Below, in pieces: positions 35,501 through 45,524 of a stretch of DNA of 53,372 nt. Below the pieces are notes generated by a model that did no database searches, had not been told where the DNA came from, and saw nothing but the letters and a program-made list of their open reading frames with translations. The DNA comes from Setomelanomma holmii (lineage: Eukaryota; Ascomycota; Dothideomycetes; Pleosporales; Phaeosphaeriaceae). The stretch spans positions 1 through 53,372 of the forward strand of contig ML978319.1 of assembly GCA_010015745.1 (NCBI GenBank), read 5' to 3'. The translations under genes were made by a program, and so were the position numbers. Numbering within the stretch: position 1 is the first letter of the stretch; each line of letters starts with the position of its first letter.

Positions 35501-36429
35501 AAGCATTGCTTATCCCCGAAGTTCAGAGTGCTTCGTAGCAGAGGCTTGCGATGATGTTAGCTCGACGTATGTGAGCTCCGCATCTCATTTACCCACGCGG
35601 GTCGTCTATCGTCGGTACGGTCACACCAGATCCTAGCGTGACTCGACCGCCCGGCTGGCCAAGCAAGAGGACGTGTTGCGTGGTGTTGTTCAAGGTTATC
35701 CTTAATCCCTCGAGGTGCGGTGCAGTCTGGTGGAGCGCTAAGTTTCCGATCAGCAGTGTCGCTTGCCCGAGTCCCATGCAGCGGAGAGGCGCCGGAAAGC
35801 GGTTGGTTCGTTGGCCACAGCTTCTGCGCGCACATGCGGGGATAGCTTTATCGATAATATTTCGCCCACTGCCAGAACAGTTCTCATGTCTGTTGTTCAG
35901 CGCGGCTGACTGCGGGCAAGCTCTTACTGGGCAATCAGTTTGTGCGAGAAGCAGCTCGGTGCACAGTTCCGACGGCAACTGCCTACGCTGCGGCATGCTC
36001 GCCGATGTTGGCAGGCCATCGCTAGCATTTCGATAGACAAAGCTGTCAACTGTAGACAAATTATCCGCCTAACACCGCTCGGACGTTAAAGGGCGCAACC
36101 AGCTCTATCCAGCGTGGAGTGCCATCCGAGCTAAAGTCTCGCTGCATCGAAGGTTGTGAGCATGGGCAGCCATCCCAGCACTCTTCGATCGCACGCCCCC
36201 CGTCGCAAAAGCGCCCATCTGCACGAGGCGTGCGACTGATTTGGCCGAGCGCATCGTGCTGTGCCCACATGCTTCAACGTCACTCGGTCGCTTATCTGGA
36301 TCTGGCGTTCTCGTGGTAGTGCCTGACGTCCCGATACGTGCGGCCTGTTAGCTTTGTTGGTTGCTGTCGGCCCATCTTTAGGCCCTGCGCAGCTCCGCTC
36401 CAAGTCCTCCCGCGCTGGTGGAATCGCCA
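29520..36429. other. 7-kb stretch without a supportable gene
   Basis: On both strands I find only short or mutually overlapping open frames with no recognisable motif, plus a G-rich purine tract (29885-29975) and small tandem repeats (32421-32450). No long poly-TA blocks typical of heavy RIP, no terminal repeats and no transposase-like text were seen. One 144-codon plus-strand frame (30932-31366) lacks an ATG. Part of the stretch may be a long upstream region or leader for the gene at 36636. Non-coding RNA genes cannot be excluded by eye. Confidence 0.5.
32421..32450. repeat. 12-bp tandem repeat
   Basis: Two exact copies of gcacggccatca, followed by a third, diverged copy. No coding context is supported, so it may simply be a minisatellite. 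Confidence 0.6.
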
Positions 36430-36500
36430 CTCTCCCCCTCTTTACCCTCTTGTACCCTCGCCCGTCTCCCTCCTGTTTCCTCTCATCGACTTTTCTTGCA
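36430..36500 (+). promoter_or_regulatory. Pyrimidine-rich promoter/leader tract
   Basis: The plus strand is a dense C/T tract (ctctccccctctttaccctc and similar) 140-200 bases before the ATG at 36636. Such tracts are common just upstream of transcription starts in filamentous fungi. Confidence 0.45.
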
Positions 36501-36635
36501 ATTGTCGAAGTCTACTGTCGTTGCTAGACGACTAGACCCATTACACGCAATTCGTGTTCGTGCTTTCCATACTGCCTCACCAGCCACCTGCACTTGCTAC
36601 TTTAGGGCTCCGCGGCTTCCGTATACTTTCTCATC

Positions 36636-38009
36636 ATGCCTGCTGAACGACGAGCCTTCACCGCGACCAGACCGGTCAAGACCGAGCGTACTCACGAAGA
36701 GAACCAAGAGCGGTATGTTTGTCGTCTCGTAGCTCCAATTGCATCTTCTGATACTCTCAGTGCCTACATTGCGGCTTCGCGTCGCAGTGACCGCAGCTTG
36801 GAGGCGCGCATTGAGTCTGCGCGTCGAGCGTCCGAGATTCACAAGAAGCGCACTGGTCGCGCTCTTCGTGTCACTGAGCAAGATGTCATCAATGAGGAGA
36901 TGTATGAGGAAGAAGACGATGATCTGCCAACTCAATACCAGCGTTTGAACGCGCACCTGCACACGACGTCGGTCATGTTCAACAAGAAGTTGCATGACTA
37001 CATCGCGACTCAGCATGGCGTTAGGAACATGTTCATGATGCAGTACAACAACCCTCAGTTCCAGCAATTCGGAGGTCAATTTCAGCCGAACGCTGGGGCC
37101 TTTCCGCAGGCGAACAACTTCCTCAACCCATCCATGCTCCCACCTCAGCAGTTCAACCCGTCTTCTCCTCAGCAAAGTGTCACTCAGCAGTCGCAGCCTC
37201 TCAATGCCAACCCTGCCCCGCAACAACAAAGTTTCCGTCAGTCGCCGTACCAGATCCCACAGAGGACCAATTTGCACCAACGCTCGCTTTCTATTCAGTT
37301 GCCAGCTGCTGCTGGTAATTTTGACTCCTCCACACAGTCAGCGCCTGGTGCGATCACTACACCGCAAGATTCATTCAGGAGAATGTCATTGCCACCCCAG
37401 GCATTCGAACATTCCTCGCAGGCAGGATCTTCTGGACAGTCACGTCCAGCGGTCTCCAGGTCATCCACTTCGCACTCGCTTCACCAATCAATGTCTCCTC
37501 AGACGGCTTCACCATCGACAGTCTCAGGCACTGCGACGCCCCACTTGCACGTCGATAACGATACGCCTACGACCTATGGCTACAGCCCGTCGGGCTATCC
37601 ATTCAGCGCGCAGGCGTTGAGCTCCAACCCTTTGACTATGTCGCTGCCACCTGAGTCCCAGCAGCTTATTGGGTCAGCACTCGACCCGAATGACCCTCGC
37701 ACCGCCATGTTCATGGCGGGCAGCGAGCATCTTGCTCAACCATTCGCGCCAACTTATACCTACAACCCAAATTTCTCTGGCAAGTCGGCAAGGAACACAA
37801 ATGCCGATGATACTCTTGCGCCTAATGTGAGTATCAAAGCTGAAAATGCTGATACTCAGTCGACGGCCATGCCATCTGATGGTTTCTTCACCAATGAGGC
37901 TTTCCTCACACCAGGAAACGGTGACTATAATGCCTTTTTCGAATTTCAGGGTACGGACTTTGGTCAGACTGGAGATGAGCAAGGCGACAACCTTATAAAC
38001 TGGGACTAG
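36636..38009 (+). CDS. Conserved fungal protein with Q/S-rich tail, probable nuclear regulator
   Basis: Two exons (36636-36712, 36761-38009) give 441 residues. The 48-nt intron (GTATGT, branch TCTGATA, CAG) keeps the frame, so an unspliced reading is also open; splicing produces the conserved-looking stretch QERAYIAASRRSDRSLEARI. The N-terminal 120 residues are basic, then acidic (RRASEIHKKRTGRALRVTEQ, then EEMYEEEDDDLPTQYQRL), and resemble a Pezizomycotina family I have seen only as hypothetical. The remaining 320 residues are rich in Gln, Ser, Pro and Asn (FQQFGGQFQ, QQSVTQQSQP) and end in acidic segments, like transcriptional activation regions. No zinc cluster, bZIP or homeodomain is visible. 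A nuclear regulatory role is inference. Confidence 0.72.
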   Translation: MPAERRAFTATRPVKTERTHEENQERYVCRLVAPIASSDTLSAYIAASRRSDRSLEARIESARRASEIHKKRTGRALRVTEQDVINEEMYEEEDDDLPTQYQRLNAHLHTTSVMFNKKLHDYIATQHGVRNMFMMQYNNPQFQQFGGQFQPNAGAFPQANNFLNPSMLPPQQFNPSSPQQSVTQQSQPLNANPAPQQQSFRQSPYQIPQRTNLHQRSLSIQLPAAAGNFDSSTQSAPGAITTPQDSFRRMSLPPQAFEHSSQAGSSGQSRPAVSRSSTSHSLHQSMSPQTASPSTVSGTATPHLHVDNDTPTTYGYSPSGYPFSAQALSSNPLTMSLPPESQQLIGSALDPNDPRTAMFMAGSEHLAQPFAPTYTYNPNFSGKSARNTNADDTLAPNVSIKAENADTQSTAMPSDGFFTNEAFLTPGNGDYNAFFEFQGTDFGQTGDEQGDNLINWD

Positions 38010-40173
38010 GATTCCCCTTTGATCGGCTTGTATTCTTGGTTTTGTCCGACCACTTTCTATTCCACTTTATTCTTTGCGGCGCTTGTATTCTAGTCTTGCG
38101 CGTCCCTGATGACTCCCACTGGGTCTGGGTTTGGGCGCACTTGATACACCTATTGCTACCTTTTGTATACGAGGGTCACGCCTTTGGGCGTCCTCCGGCG
38201 TGGTATGGTGTTGTAACGAAAATTTTGACGGGACACGGGACATTGCTACACAGTGGTATCATCAACACCGGCGCTATCGGCCGCCCTGATGGTGACATCT
38301 CCACTCCAGCGCTGCGACGCTGAAATGTCGCTAGTTTAATAATCGATAATTATAGCGATTCTAAGGATAGCCTTCCTGCCCACAAAAATCTTCTCGACCT
38401 TGACGGTTTCGATATTGATCAGTGACTTTTCATCAGGCCATCCTTCCAAGATTATCATGATGACGAAGCATCGAACCTAGTTGCACTCATCGACCCGCGG
38501 AGCCTCAAGCGGACCGTCGATGGATGTGTAACACAGCCTGCAACGGCTTGCACAGTGGCTGACTGCCAATCACGCGCAGCGGCTTGCTTGCGCAACGGCT
38601 CACAATTCTTTGGCATGCGTCTCTTCCTCGAGCTCTGTTCAACTGTAACGGAAATTGAGCTCTCACAGGGCATTACGCACGTGACGAAGCTAAATCACTG
38701 CCTGCCGGCGCCGTTTGCATCGCTCATCTCAATCTCCTGCTTCCTCTCCAGGACACTGATCTCACCCGGCTATACAGAATGATTCCAAATCATTCGCTCG
38801 TGCGCTAAGGGGCATCTCGCACGCCATGGACTCAGACTCAGAAGTCGGGTGTACTACATATTACCCTATCTCAATCTCCCGGTGCTACACCCGAACGGCT
38901 TGCTGCTGCATCAAGGCTTACATTCTGGTTCCTGCGTCGTGCACCTCAATATGCACCATCTGTGCGTCACCCAGCCGAGGATCGAGGATCAAGCGCGACG
39001 ACCTCGAAAGCCTGGCTTTCATTGGAGCAGCATCATACGCACGCTCGATCATGCTACACGTCGACGCTCAGCCCGCGCGGGAGTCGTGCTCCTCGCCGCA
39101 ACACTTCAATGGGCAAGGTCTCCAGCCGCGACGGTTACGATCTACCGCGCCCCATACATTGAGTCACTCGTAGATATTTCTTTCTGCCAATGATCGGTCC
39201 TGCTCAAGGTGAGACACGACCTTTGACCATATGCACGAGGCTCTTTCCATCGCATATCAAACTGTCAGAGCTGTCAGATCGAATTCTGGCAGCATCTCTA
39301 AGTCCGGTCAAGCTTTCCTTGCGGAGCAAAAGCAAGAGACATTTACCAGTTGTACGCTGGTCGCTCTCGAAATATGTATCACAATCCTGGTAACATACCT
39401 AGCCTATTATAGCCTTGTCAATCGTTGCATCTGCAAGAACGCCACCCTGGCCTTGAGCGACTTCAATCCATTGGATCGCAACCTCACTTTACTAAGAGCA
39501 ATGGCGGACAGGACTTTCTCATCTTCTTCATCTTGGTCGGTGTTACTTCTTGCGCAGCTTCTTAAGGCCCCAATCAGGAATTCCCGTCTTTTCTTTGATC
39601 TTGCACAACAATTGGCGGCAGCGGCGCGGTGGTATCACACTTGTAGCCGGGCATCCCGCATCGACTTCTCCATACTGCGTCCAACATCAAGTCACTCGTG
39701 ACACCATCGCACTCGAAAGAGAACGCAGTTGGGATATTGCCACCACTCTCCAGTCCTGGATCTACTCAACAGAACAGTTTCATGGATGCCGCTTTGCTTC
39801 CTCAATCCCCGATCGTCGATGGGCAAACGTGACCCCAAAAAACGTTCTATGGACGTGCACCGCCTCGCCGGAAGCCGTCGTAAGATGCTTTCGAACGGAC
39901 GAATGGGTGAAACTGCTCTTAGGCAGGATGCCGTGCTGCATACTGTGTACGCTCCCGACGGCCAAGTGCTCTCTTGCAACACGGTTTAGGCAGACTCCGG
40001 GATTGATGTCTTGCATCAATGCTACAACATCCATATATAAGCCCTTGGCTGGGAAGTCACTGAGATGTTAAGCTTCTCAGCCGCATCTGTGTCTATCTCG
40101 ACACTTACCCTCGTTTCATTATATTCATTTTCCCCCTTCGCCAGATCTTGAACACAAGCCTTCATCTAACACA
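38010..40173. other. Intergenic with fragmentary, coding-like frames
   Basis: 2.2 kb between the Q/S-rich protein gene and the mucin-like gene. From 38400 to 40070 several overlapping plus-strand frames of 60-170 codons occur, none with a clear domain and none joinable by obvious introns. The part 38826-39190 reads a little protein-like in two frames, so a decayed gene is possible. The last 130 bases are the promoter and leader of the gene at 40174. Confidence 0.35.
40033..40040 (+). promoter_or_regulatory. TATA box of the mucin-like gene
   Basis: The motif atatataa lies about 135 bases before the ATG at 40174 and is followed by a pyrimidine-rich leader (ccctcgtttc, ttttcccccttc), a usual fungal promoter layout. 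Confidence 0.5.
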
Positions 40174-42005
40174 ATGAAGCTTAGTAAAAGTGTCGTTTTA
40201 GCGGTCACCTTGGCTCTCGCTGCGGCCGAGCGCGTGCCTTGTGAGTTGATATTTCCTCGACATGAAAGCCTTCGCCAGCAACTTTGCTCATTTCAGCTAT
40301 CATATCGCTAATCATGATCACCTAGTGCGATTTCCAAAGCATGTCCGACCCCGACAATATGGCCCACCTCCATACTATCCGCCGTATCCCATTCCGAGCT
40401 CGTCCAAGGGTCTATCATCGTCTTCGGGGACTGGTATACCACTGTCCACCGATGTCCCCCTCTCTACGGGCGTCCCGTTGTCGACTGGTGTATCGAGCTC
40501 AAGCGAACTCCTAAACTCCACCACTCGTGAAACTATTACTATCACAATCCCGCTGACCGATTTGCCGACCTCTACTCCAAGTGAACCATCATCTTCCAGC
40601 TTCGAGTAAGTCCATGACACTAGTGGTTCCTGGTGTGTTCTGCTAACCATTGACGATAGTTCCAATACCAATACAGATGCTACTAAAACCAGCTTTGACG
40701 TGCCAAGTTCGACTTCCCATAGTGTGCCATTCTCGACTGGAACTGTCATCTACTCTTCATACCCACCTCACTCGTCAGCTCCCTATGGTAACAGCTCGAG
40801 CATGCCGGTCTCGACTCCCGGAACGGGCACAGCTCCTCCATTCTCAACGACCCCAGTTGCTACCACTACTGGTGATATCGGATTCAACTCATCTTCTTCT
40901 ACAGTTACGCCGGTTTCTTCTACGACGTACAGCAACAGCTCGCGCATTCCCCGACCAAGTACGCAATCGAGCAAGCGGTCAAGCTCAACACATGGTTACT
41001 ATGGTCCTCCCAATGCTACCACTAGCGCAGGATCAGGTTCATTTTCCAGCTTCGCTCCCAGCACTACTGATATACTCACACCAACATCTTTGAGTTCGGC
41101 CTACTTCTGGAGTTCAACCGAGACTGAAACCTCTGAATTGCCTTCAAGCACCAGCGATGTGGCATCATCGTCGTCGTCCTCATTGTCGTCCAGCAGCAGC
41201 AGTTCATCTTCGACACCGAGTAGCTCATCTTCAAGCAGCGCTACATCGTCCTCAAGCAGTAGCTCCTCAGTCTCCGTTGACAGCAGCTCTTCTTCATCGA
41301 GCGCTTCAAGCACTGAAATCTCATCGAGTTCGTCTTCTGCATCTGCGAGCAGCTCCTTTTTCTTTTCCACAACCTCCGCCATCACAAGCACCCCTTCATC
41401 CAGCCTCTCAAGCACCACGTCTTTCGAAACAGACACCCTGCCCAGCTTCTCCCTGTTCTCCTCCACCCAAAGCACTCCCTCCCGCACAACCATCACAGGC
41501 GGCACAACGACAGACGCAACCGCAACATCCTGGCCCGTCGACTCGTCCACTGACTTACTATCCTCCGTCTTTACGCCCTCGTACGGCGCTTCGTCATCAG
41601 ACGGCGGCACAACCACGGACGCAACGAGCTTCAGCTTCGATCCGAACACGAGCACTTTGACGCCGACGCCGTCGCGGTCGACATTTGAGACGAGTGTGAG
41701 CAGCACGACTAGCGAGGCGAGTGAGAGTGGTGGGTATGGTCCAGCGCCGACGGATGATGCTGGTGGGAATGGTATGATGAGGGATACGAAGGGCATGGGC
41801 TTGATGAGGAATGGTATTAAGGGCCGAGCCATGACGAATGAGGGGCAGGGGATGATGACTGACAATGGGAAGATGATGAATAAGGACAGCATGATGAAGG
41901 AGAAGGATGAGAGTATGATGAGGCGAGGCTTGGTAAGTTGTAGCGCCGTCGATATGACTGACCGCATGCTGACCAGATATCCAGATGGGCATGTGGTTTC
42001 TTTAA
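40174..42005 (+). CDS. Secreted Ser/Thr-rich mucin-like protein with Met-rich C-terminus
   Basis: Four exons (40174-40240, 40326-40605, 40660-41932, 41985-42005) give about 546 residues. The first exon encodes a signal peptide (MKLSKSVVLAVTLALAAA). A basic/proline segment follows (RFPKHVRPRQYGPPPYYPPY), then PLSTGV-type repeats, then a very long Ser/Thr region including pure Ser runs near 41160-41350, suited to heavy O-mannosylation. The end is different: from about residue 485 it is rich in Met, Lys, Asp and Asn (MMRDTKGMGLMRNG, MMTDNGKMMNKDSMM) and finishes with RRGLMGMWFL. The last intron choice (acceptor atatccag) is uncertain; reading through would end at 42016. Likely cell-wall or secreted. 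There is no typical GPI omega site with a long hydrophobic tail. Confidence 0.75.
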
Positions 42006-42647
42006 GTCACACCTGAGCACTGCCAATGAACCGATCTGGGCAGCACGACTGTTATCCAGCAGCCGAACAAGATTCTGAGCACAGAAAGGGTTCTGCCTTT
42101 ACTTTCTCTACTCTCCTTCATCGCCATAGACATTATCTATCAATTCTCACTCACGAGTCTATCATCTTCTCTCCTCTTATCCTGCAGCTCAGCTCCGTCT
42201 TGTCAAACACAAGAGTTGCTGCCGACGCACCTATTAAACGGCCGTCAGTATTATACATATTACACATAATGGATCATTGTTTTCTTGAAACCAGGCTCCG
42301 ATGATTTCATAGTTAACGTGCGAAGCTCGAAACGAACGATTACAATATGATATGATATAGCATTACAATCAGAAGGCTTGTCTACGCCTCCTTGAAGTTG
42401 ATCTTCCCTTCCCAGTATGCATGCAATCGTGTAGGAGTCTCCACTTCAACACTGACCATTCCCCAAATATGAAGTCCTTATCTCTACCATGTATCCTCAA
42501 CGCCAGAACTCCTTGCACCCAACCCCTCCAGTCCCTTCCAAATATCAAAACAAGAACGTGCCTCCTCTCAACGTCCCCTGCTACTTTCCCTGTCCCAAAC
42601 ACCCATCCCAATGCCTTCCTTCCCTTTCCTCCCTTTCCCCTAACAAT
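42006..42647. other. Intergenic, contains a minus-strand open frame of doubtful status
   Basis: About 640 bases. A minus-strand frame at 42369-42611 lies one frame off from, and directly downstream of, the small gene at 42648-42893. It could be a lost continuation of that gene. No good splice pair joins them in frame. Confidence 0.35.
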
Positions 42648-42893
42648 TTACTTCCCACCACTCTCCCCACCCCCAACCCTCCACCGCAAAACATCATCTT
42701 CACAACACACCCACTTCTCCTCCTCCACCAATGGCACAACCACAGGCACCGGTACCGCAGCGCCAAAAGGTTTCAGCGGAAATGAGGCAGCGTACATGGC
42801 TTCACGTTGGGCGCGGCAGTGGCCTGCGGGCACGCGGTGTAGTAGGGTGTTGAGGATGGGTAGTTCGATATGAGGTTGAGCTTGTGCCGACAT
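42648..42893 (-). CDS. Small hypothetical protein with a strong-looking promoter
   Basis: Single exon, 81 residues from the ATG at 42893. No domain recognised. The N-terminus reads MSAQAQPHIELPILNTLLHR, then HCRAQREAMYAASFPLKPFG, then a Val/Glu/Trp segment with a CC pair (EEEKWVCCEDDVLRW) and a Gly-rich end. The main support is the context: a TATA motif about 180 bases upstream, then an A/C-rich leader ending in acaacaaaaATG, as in highly expressed or stress-induced fungal genes. The C-terminus may be wrong, since the following sequence stays open in another frame for 80 codons. Confidence 0.45.
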   Translation of the reverse strand: MSAQAQPHIELPILNTLLHRVPAGHCRAQREAMYAASFPLKPFGAAVPVPVVVPLVEEEKWVCCEDDVLRWRVGGGESGGK

Positions 42894-43451
42894 TTTTGTT
42901 GTGTTTGGTGTGATGATTTACAATTGTTGGTTGTATTTCAGATTGTTAGTGCTGGTTGCTCGATTTGGTGATTGGTGTATCGAGTTTGATTGATTCAATT
43001 GATGTGTTGTTCGTGATCGAATGTGTCTGATTGTATGGTAAGGTAAGGATGGACTGGTGGACATCGAGCCTTATAAAGCCCGCACAGCAAAGGCTGTATA
43101 TAATCATCACGCTACAATCAGCACCAGCACATGATTGCGGGTTTATTTTCAGGTACCATGCGCGCTACTTCGATAAGTGGCGTGGTTTTGCGTGGTCTGC
43201 TTTGGCTCGTGGCGAGACAACGTGGTGGCGTGACCTCAGCTCACGAATCTCGTGCCCACGATAATGCGCGATGGACGTACGCGAGGAAGCAAGGAACATG
43301 CGAGACGATAAGAGAAAGTAGGCGCACTCGAAAGTTTGCAGGTAGACAGATATGGCATCAGACATATGCGGTGTAGCTACTTAGGCTACGGGTATCTACG
43401 ACTTCAAAGCAATATGTGCAAACGTTAACAAGAGCAACAGATCACGAACAT
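42894..43451. promoter_or_regulatory. Upstream region of the small gene; TATA at 43070-43077 (minus)
   Basis: The minus strand shows TTTATAAG at about 43070-43077 and a second TA-rich motif near 43097, followed by an A/C-rich leader down to the ATG at 42893. The far end is the 3' flank of the caspase-like gene. No other gene was seen. Confidence 0.45.
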
Positions 43452-44942
43452 CTAATAGTCACCACGGGACGACGTCGACACAGGCGGCGAGGGGGGATGC
43501 CCCGTCTCAAGATATTGGCGCTTCGCATCCGGCATTTCGTCCGCGTCCTCGCGCGCACGTTTCTGCGATGTCGAACCCTGATCCATCGCTGCAGGCAACG
43601 TCACGTCGTCGACTGTCCGCTGCGGGGCTAATTGCGACTCGCGATCTTGCTTGCGCTTGTGTATGACTTTCTTCCACTGCGTGACGGCATACATAACCAA
43701 TGCGACACGATCGAAGTGTGGAATGGGCGGCGCGGGCCGCAGTTCGATCCATTCGACTTTTCGTAGACCAATGAGGGCTTTGTTGAAGAGAGCGGTGGAG
43801 AGTGTCTTGGTCATGTATTCGATTTGCTCCTTGTTTAGGATCGAGTCACGCAGACCGAAGCGCAAGGTCAAGTACCCTCCAGGTGTGTGGCGGAAGCTCG
43901 AGGGTTGTGTGATGTCTGGTTTGTGAGGTTTGAGAGGCGCAAGGTAGATATGATGGTCGGACATTGGGCTGCGCGACCACAATTGCGCTGGCGTGTCGTT
44001 GCGACGCTTGTCGAGATTGATGCGCTGCTGGATGCGAAACGTGGAGACTGGCTCCTTGTGCTCGTTGAGAAGCTCTTTCAAGCCGTCGATCAAGGCGCGT
44101 GTGAAGGAGTAGTTGCCAGGCGCAGCGGTGGTCTGGTCGATTGGACAAGCGCTCAGCAGCTCAAACTTCTTGGTCTCTGGCCTGCCAGACTTCTGTGCCA
44201 AATTACTGGCATAGCAAGTATCCAGGATCGTCAAGACATCGCCCTCAACCTCGTCGTCTTTAAGTATCTCCTCCACCTTGTTCCAATTCGCCTTGGCATC
44301 CCTGCTGAAGCCCTTGCTTATTTCAGGGTTTGTGCAAGCCGTGAGCTCTAGGTATTTCTTGTCGTCCTTGAACACACCATGGCCAGTATAGTATATGATG
44401 AGCAGGTTGTGAGGACCATCGTGGTCTTCAATGAAATTATTGATGTGACTGCTCAATTGGTGCTGCGGCTTCTTCCGAACGTTCAGCTCAATGGTACGGG
44501 TCTGGTAGTGGAAGCGTTCGCGAAAGAGAGCGTCTAACTCGGCTGCCTGAATGAAGTCAGCATTGGTGATGTCAGGGGGTTATAGCGACGACCATACTTC
44601 TTTCTTTGTCTTGAGCTCGTCTAACTCGTCCGCCCACTTGATTAGAAGCACGGCGACTTTTGCGTATCCGTCAGGTTGATTCATATGCTTCCTCATTGCA
44701 TTGTTCCACCATGTTTGCATCTCCTCGGCGCGCTCCTGATCTTCGACATCTTGTCTTGTCGGTTGTTCGATGAGCTGCACACTCAATTCATTCTCTGGCA
44801 ATTTTCCAACGTCGTCGTCGATACTCGAAACGCGAATGTCGGCATGCACAACCTTATTCTTGAGAGGGTTGCTGTTGCGGGGAGCGACGTCCGCCTTCAT
44901 GGCAGCTACGACCTGCCCGGCGGTGACTTTGGAAAGAGCCAT
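43452..44942 (-). CDS. Caspase-like (peptidase C14) protein with probable NLS
   Basis: Two exons (44598-44942, 43452-44546) with a 51-nt intron give 479 residues. The N-terminal 140 residues are a helical extension, not the Pro/Gln-rich prodomain of classical metacaspases. The caspase-like core follows: NLLIIYYTGHGVF supplies the catalytic His (residue 171) and DVLTILDTCYASN the catalytic Cys (residue 226). Spacing and flanking strands are those of clan CD enzymes. Later segments (NYSFTRALIDGLKELL, SPMSDHHIYLAPL) match the p10-like half. The C-terminus is disordered with a bipartite basic motif KRAREDADEMPDAKR that could be a nuclear signal. Family relatives are common in Pezizomycotina and unstudied. 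Arg/Lys-directed proteolysis or a role in cell death is inference. Confidence 0.8.
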
Positions 44943-45524
44943 AGCTCACGGAGGGTGTGTGGGAGGGCACGAGACATAAGGCTGGAGGAGTTCGCAGACA
45001 CAAGCCATGCTGACGGAATGGTTCCCTCCATCTTTCAGCCCCCATATCGATTGTTGTAGGCGACGCAAGATGAGTTAAGACTTTAGCAGCTGCACCTCAC
45101 CCCACCAATCATCACTTGGCAGCCCTGTCAACCACCCCGTCTTTTGGGGGCGATAACACCACCGATATCTGGATCTCCTCTTGCCCAATACATCAGGCGC
45201 TCCATGCGACAGGCGATGGCGGTCATCATGTTGATTCGTAATGATGTTCAGGTGTTAGCGATGCTCGCACCTGGGTTTATTGCGCGCTGTCGCTGAGCGA
45301 AGAGCGCTGATACCGACGGCTGCGGCTGTGCCAGGATGAACCGCCCCATCGCAGAACACCGGTCACACCTGTCGTGCCTGGGGCTGTTGCACCTACGTTG
45401 TCTGAGAGGCCTGCAGCAACGCTGATATATCATAGATAGGCTGCTCTGCTCGTCCTCAAGTGCGTCGCTCACACGGCTAACCAGTCACACCTGCATTCCC
45501 GCTTCACATCTGAACCTGCTCAGG
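44943..45524. promoter_or_regulatory. Divergent promoter, caspase-like gene / small barrel protein
   Basis: 582 bases between the starts of the caspase-like gene (minus) and the small gene at 45525 (plus). Only short open frames of no recognisable content occur here. Confidence 0.4.

Noticed and set aside
35589..36059. 156-codon minus-strand frame in the gene-free stretch
   Set aside because: An equally long frame is open on the opposite strand over the same bases and neither resembles a family, so a gene call is not justified.
36597..37280. 227-codon open frame on the minus strand
   Set aside because: It lies opposite the conserved plus-strand gene at 36636, is Arg/Leu-rich as expected of an antisense shadow, and shows no motif.
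41101..41967. 288-codon open frame on the minus strand
   Set aside because: It is the reverse of the Ser-codon repeats of the mucin-like gene; its Glu/Leu/Val-rich text is a by-product of that composition.
40700..42016. Read-through version of the mucin-like gene starting at a GTG
   Set aside because: The apparent start is an internal Val codon; the true start with signal peptide lies two introns upstream at 40174.
43574..43585. tRNA-like B-box (tcgaaccctg)
   Set aside because: It lies within the caspase-like coding region and no cloverleaf or A-box is found at the right distance.
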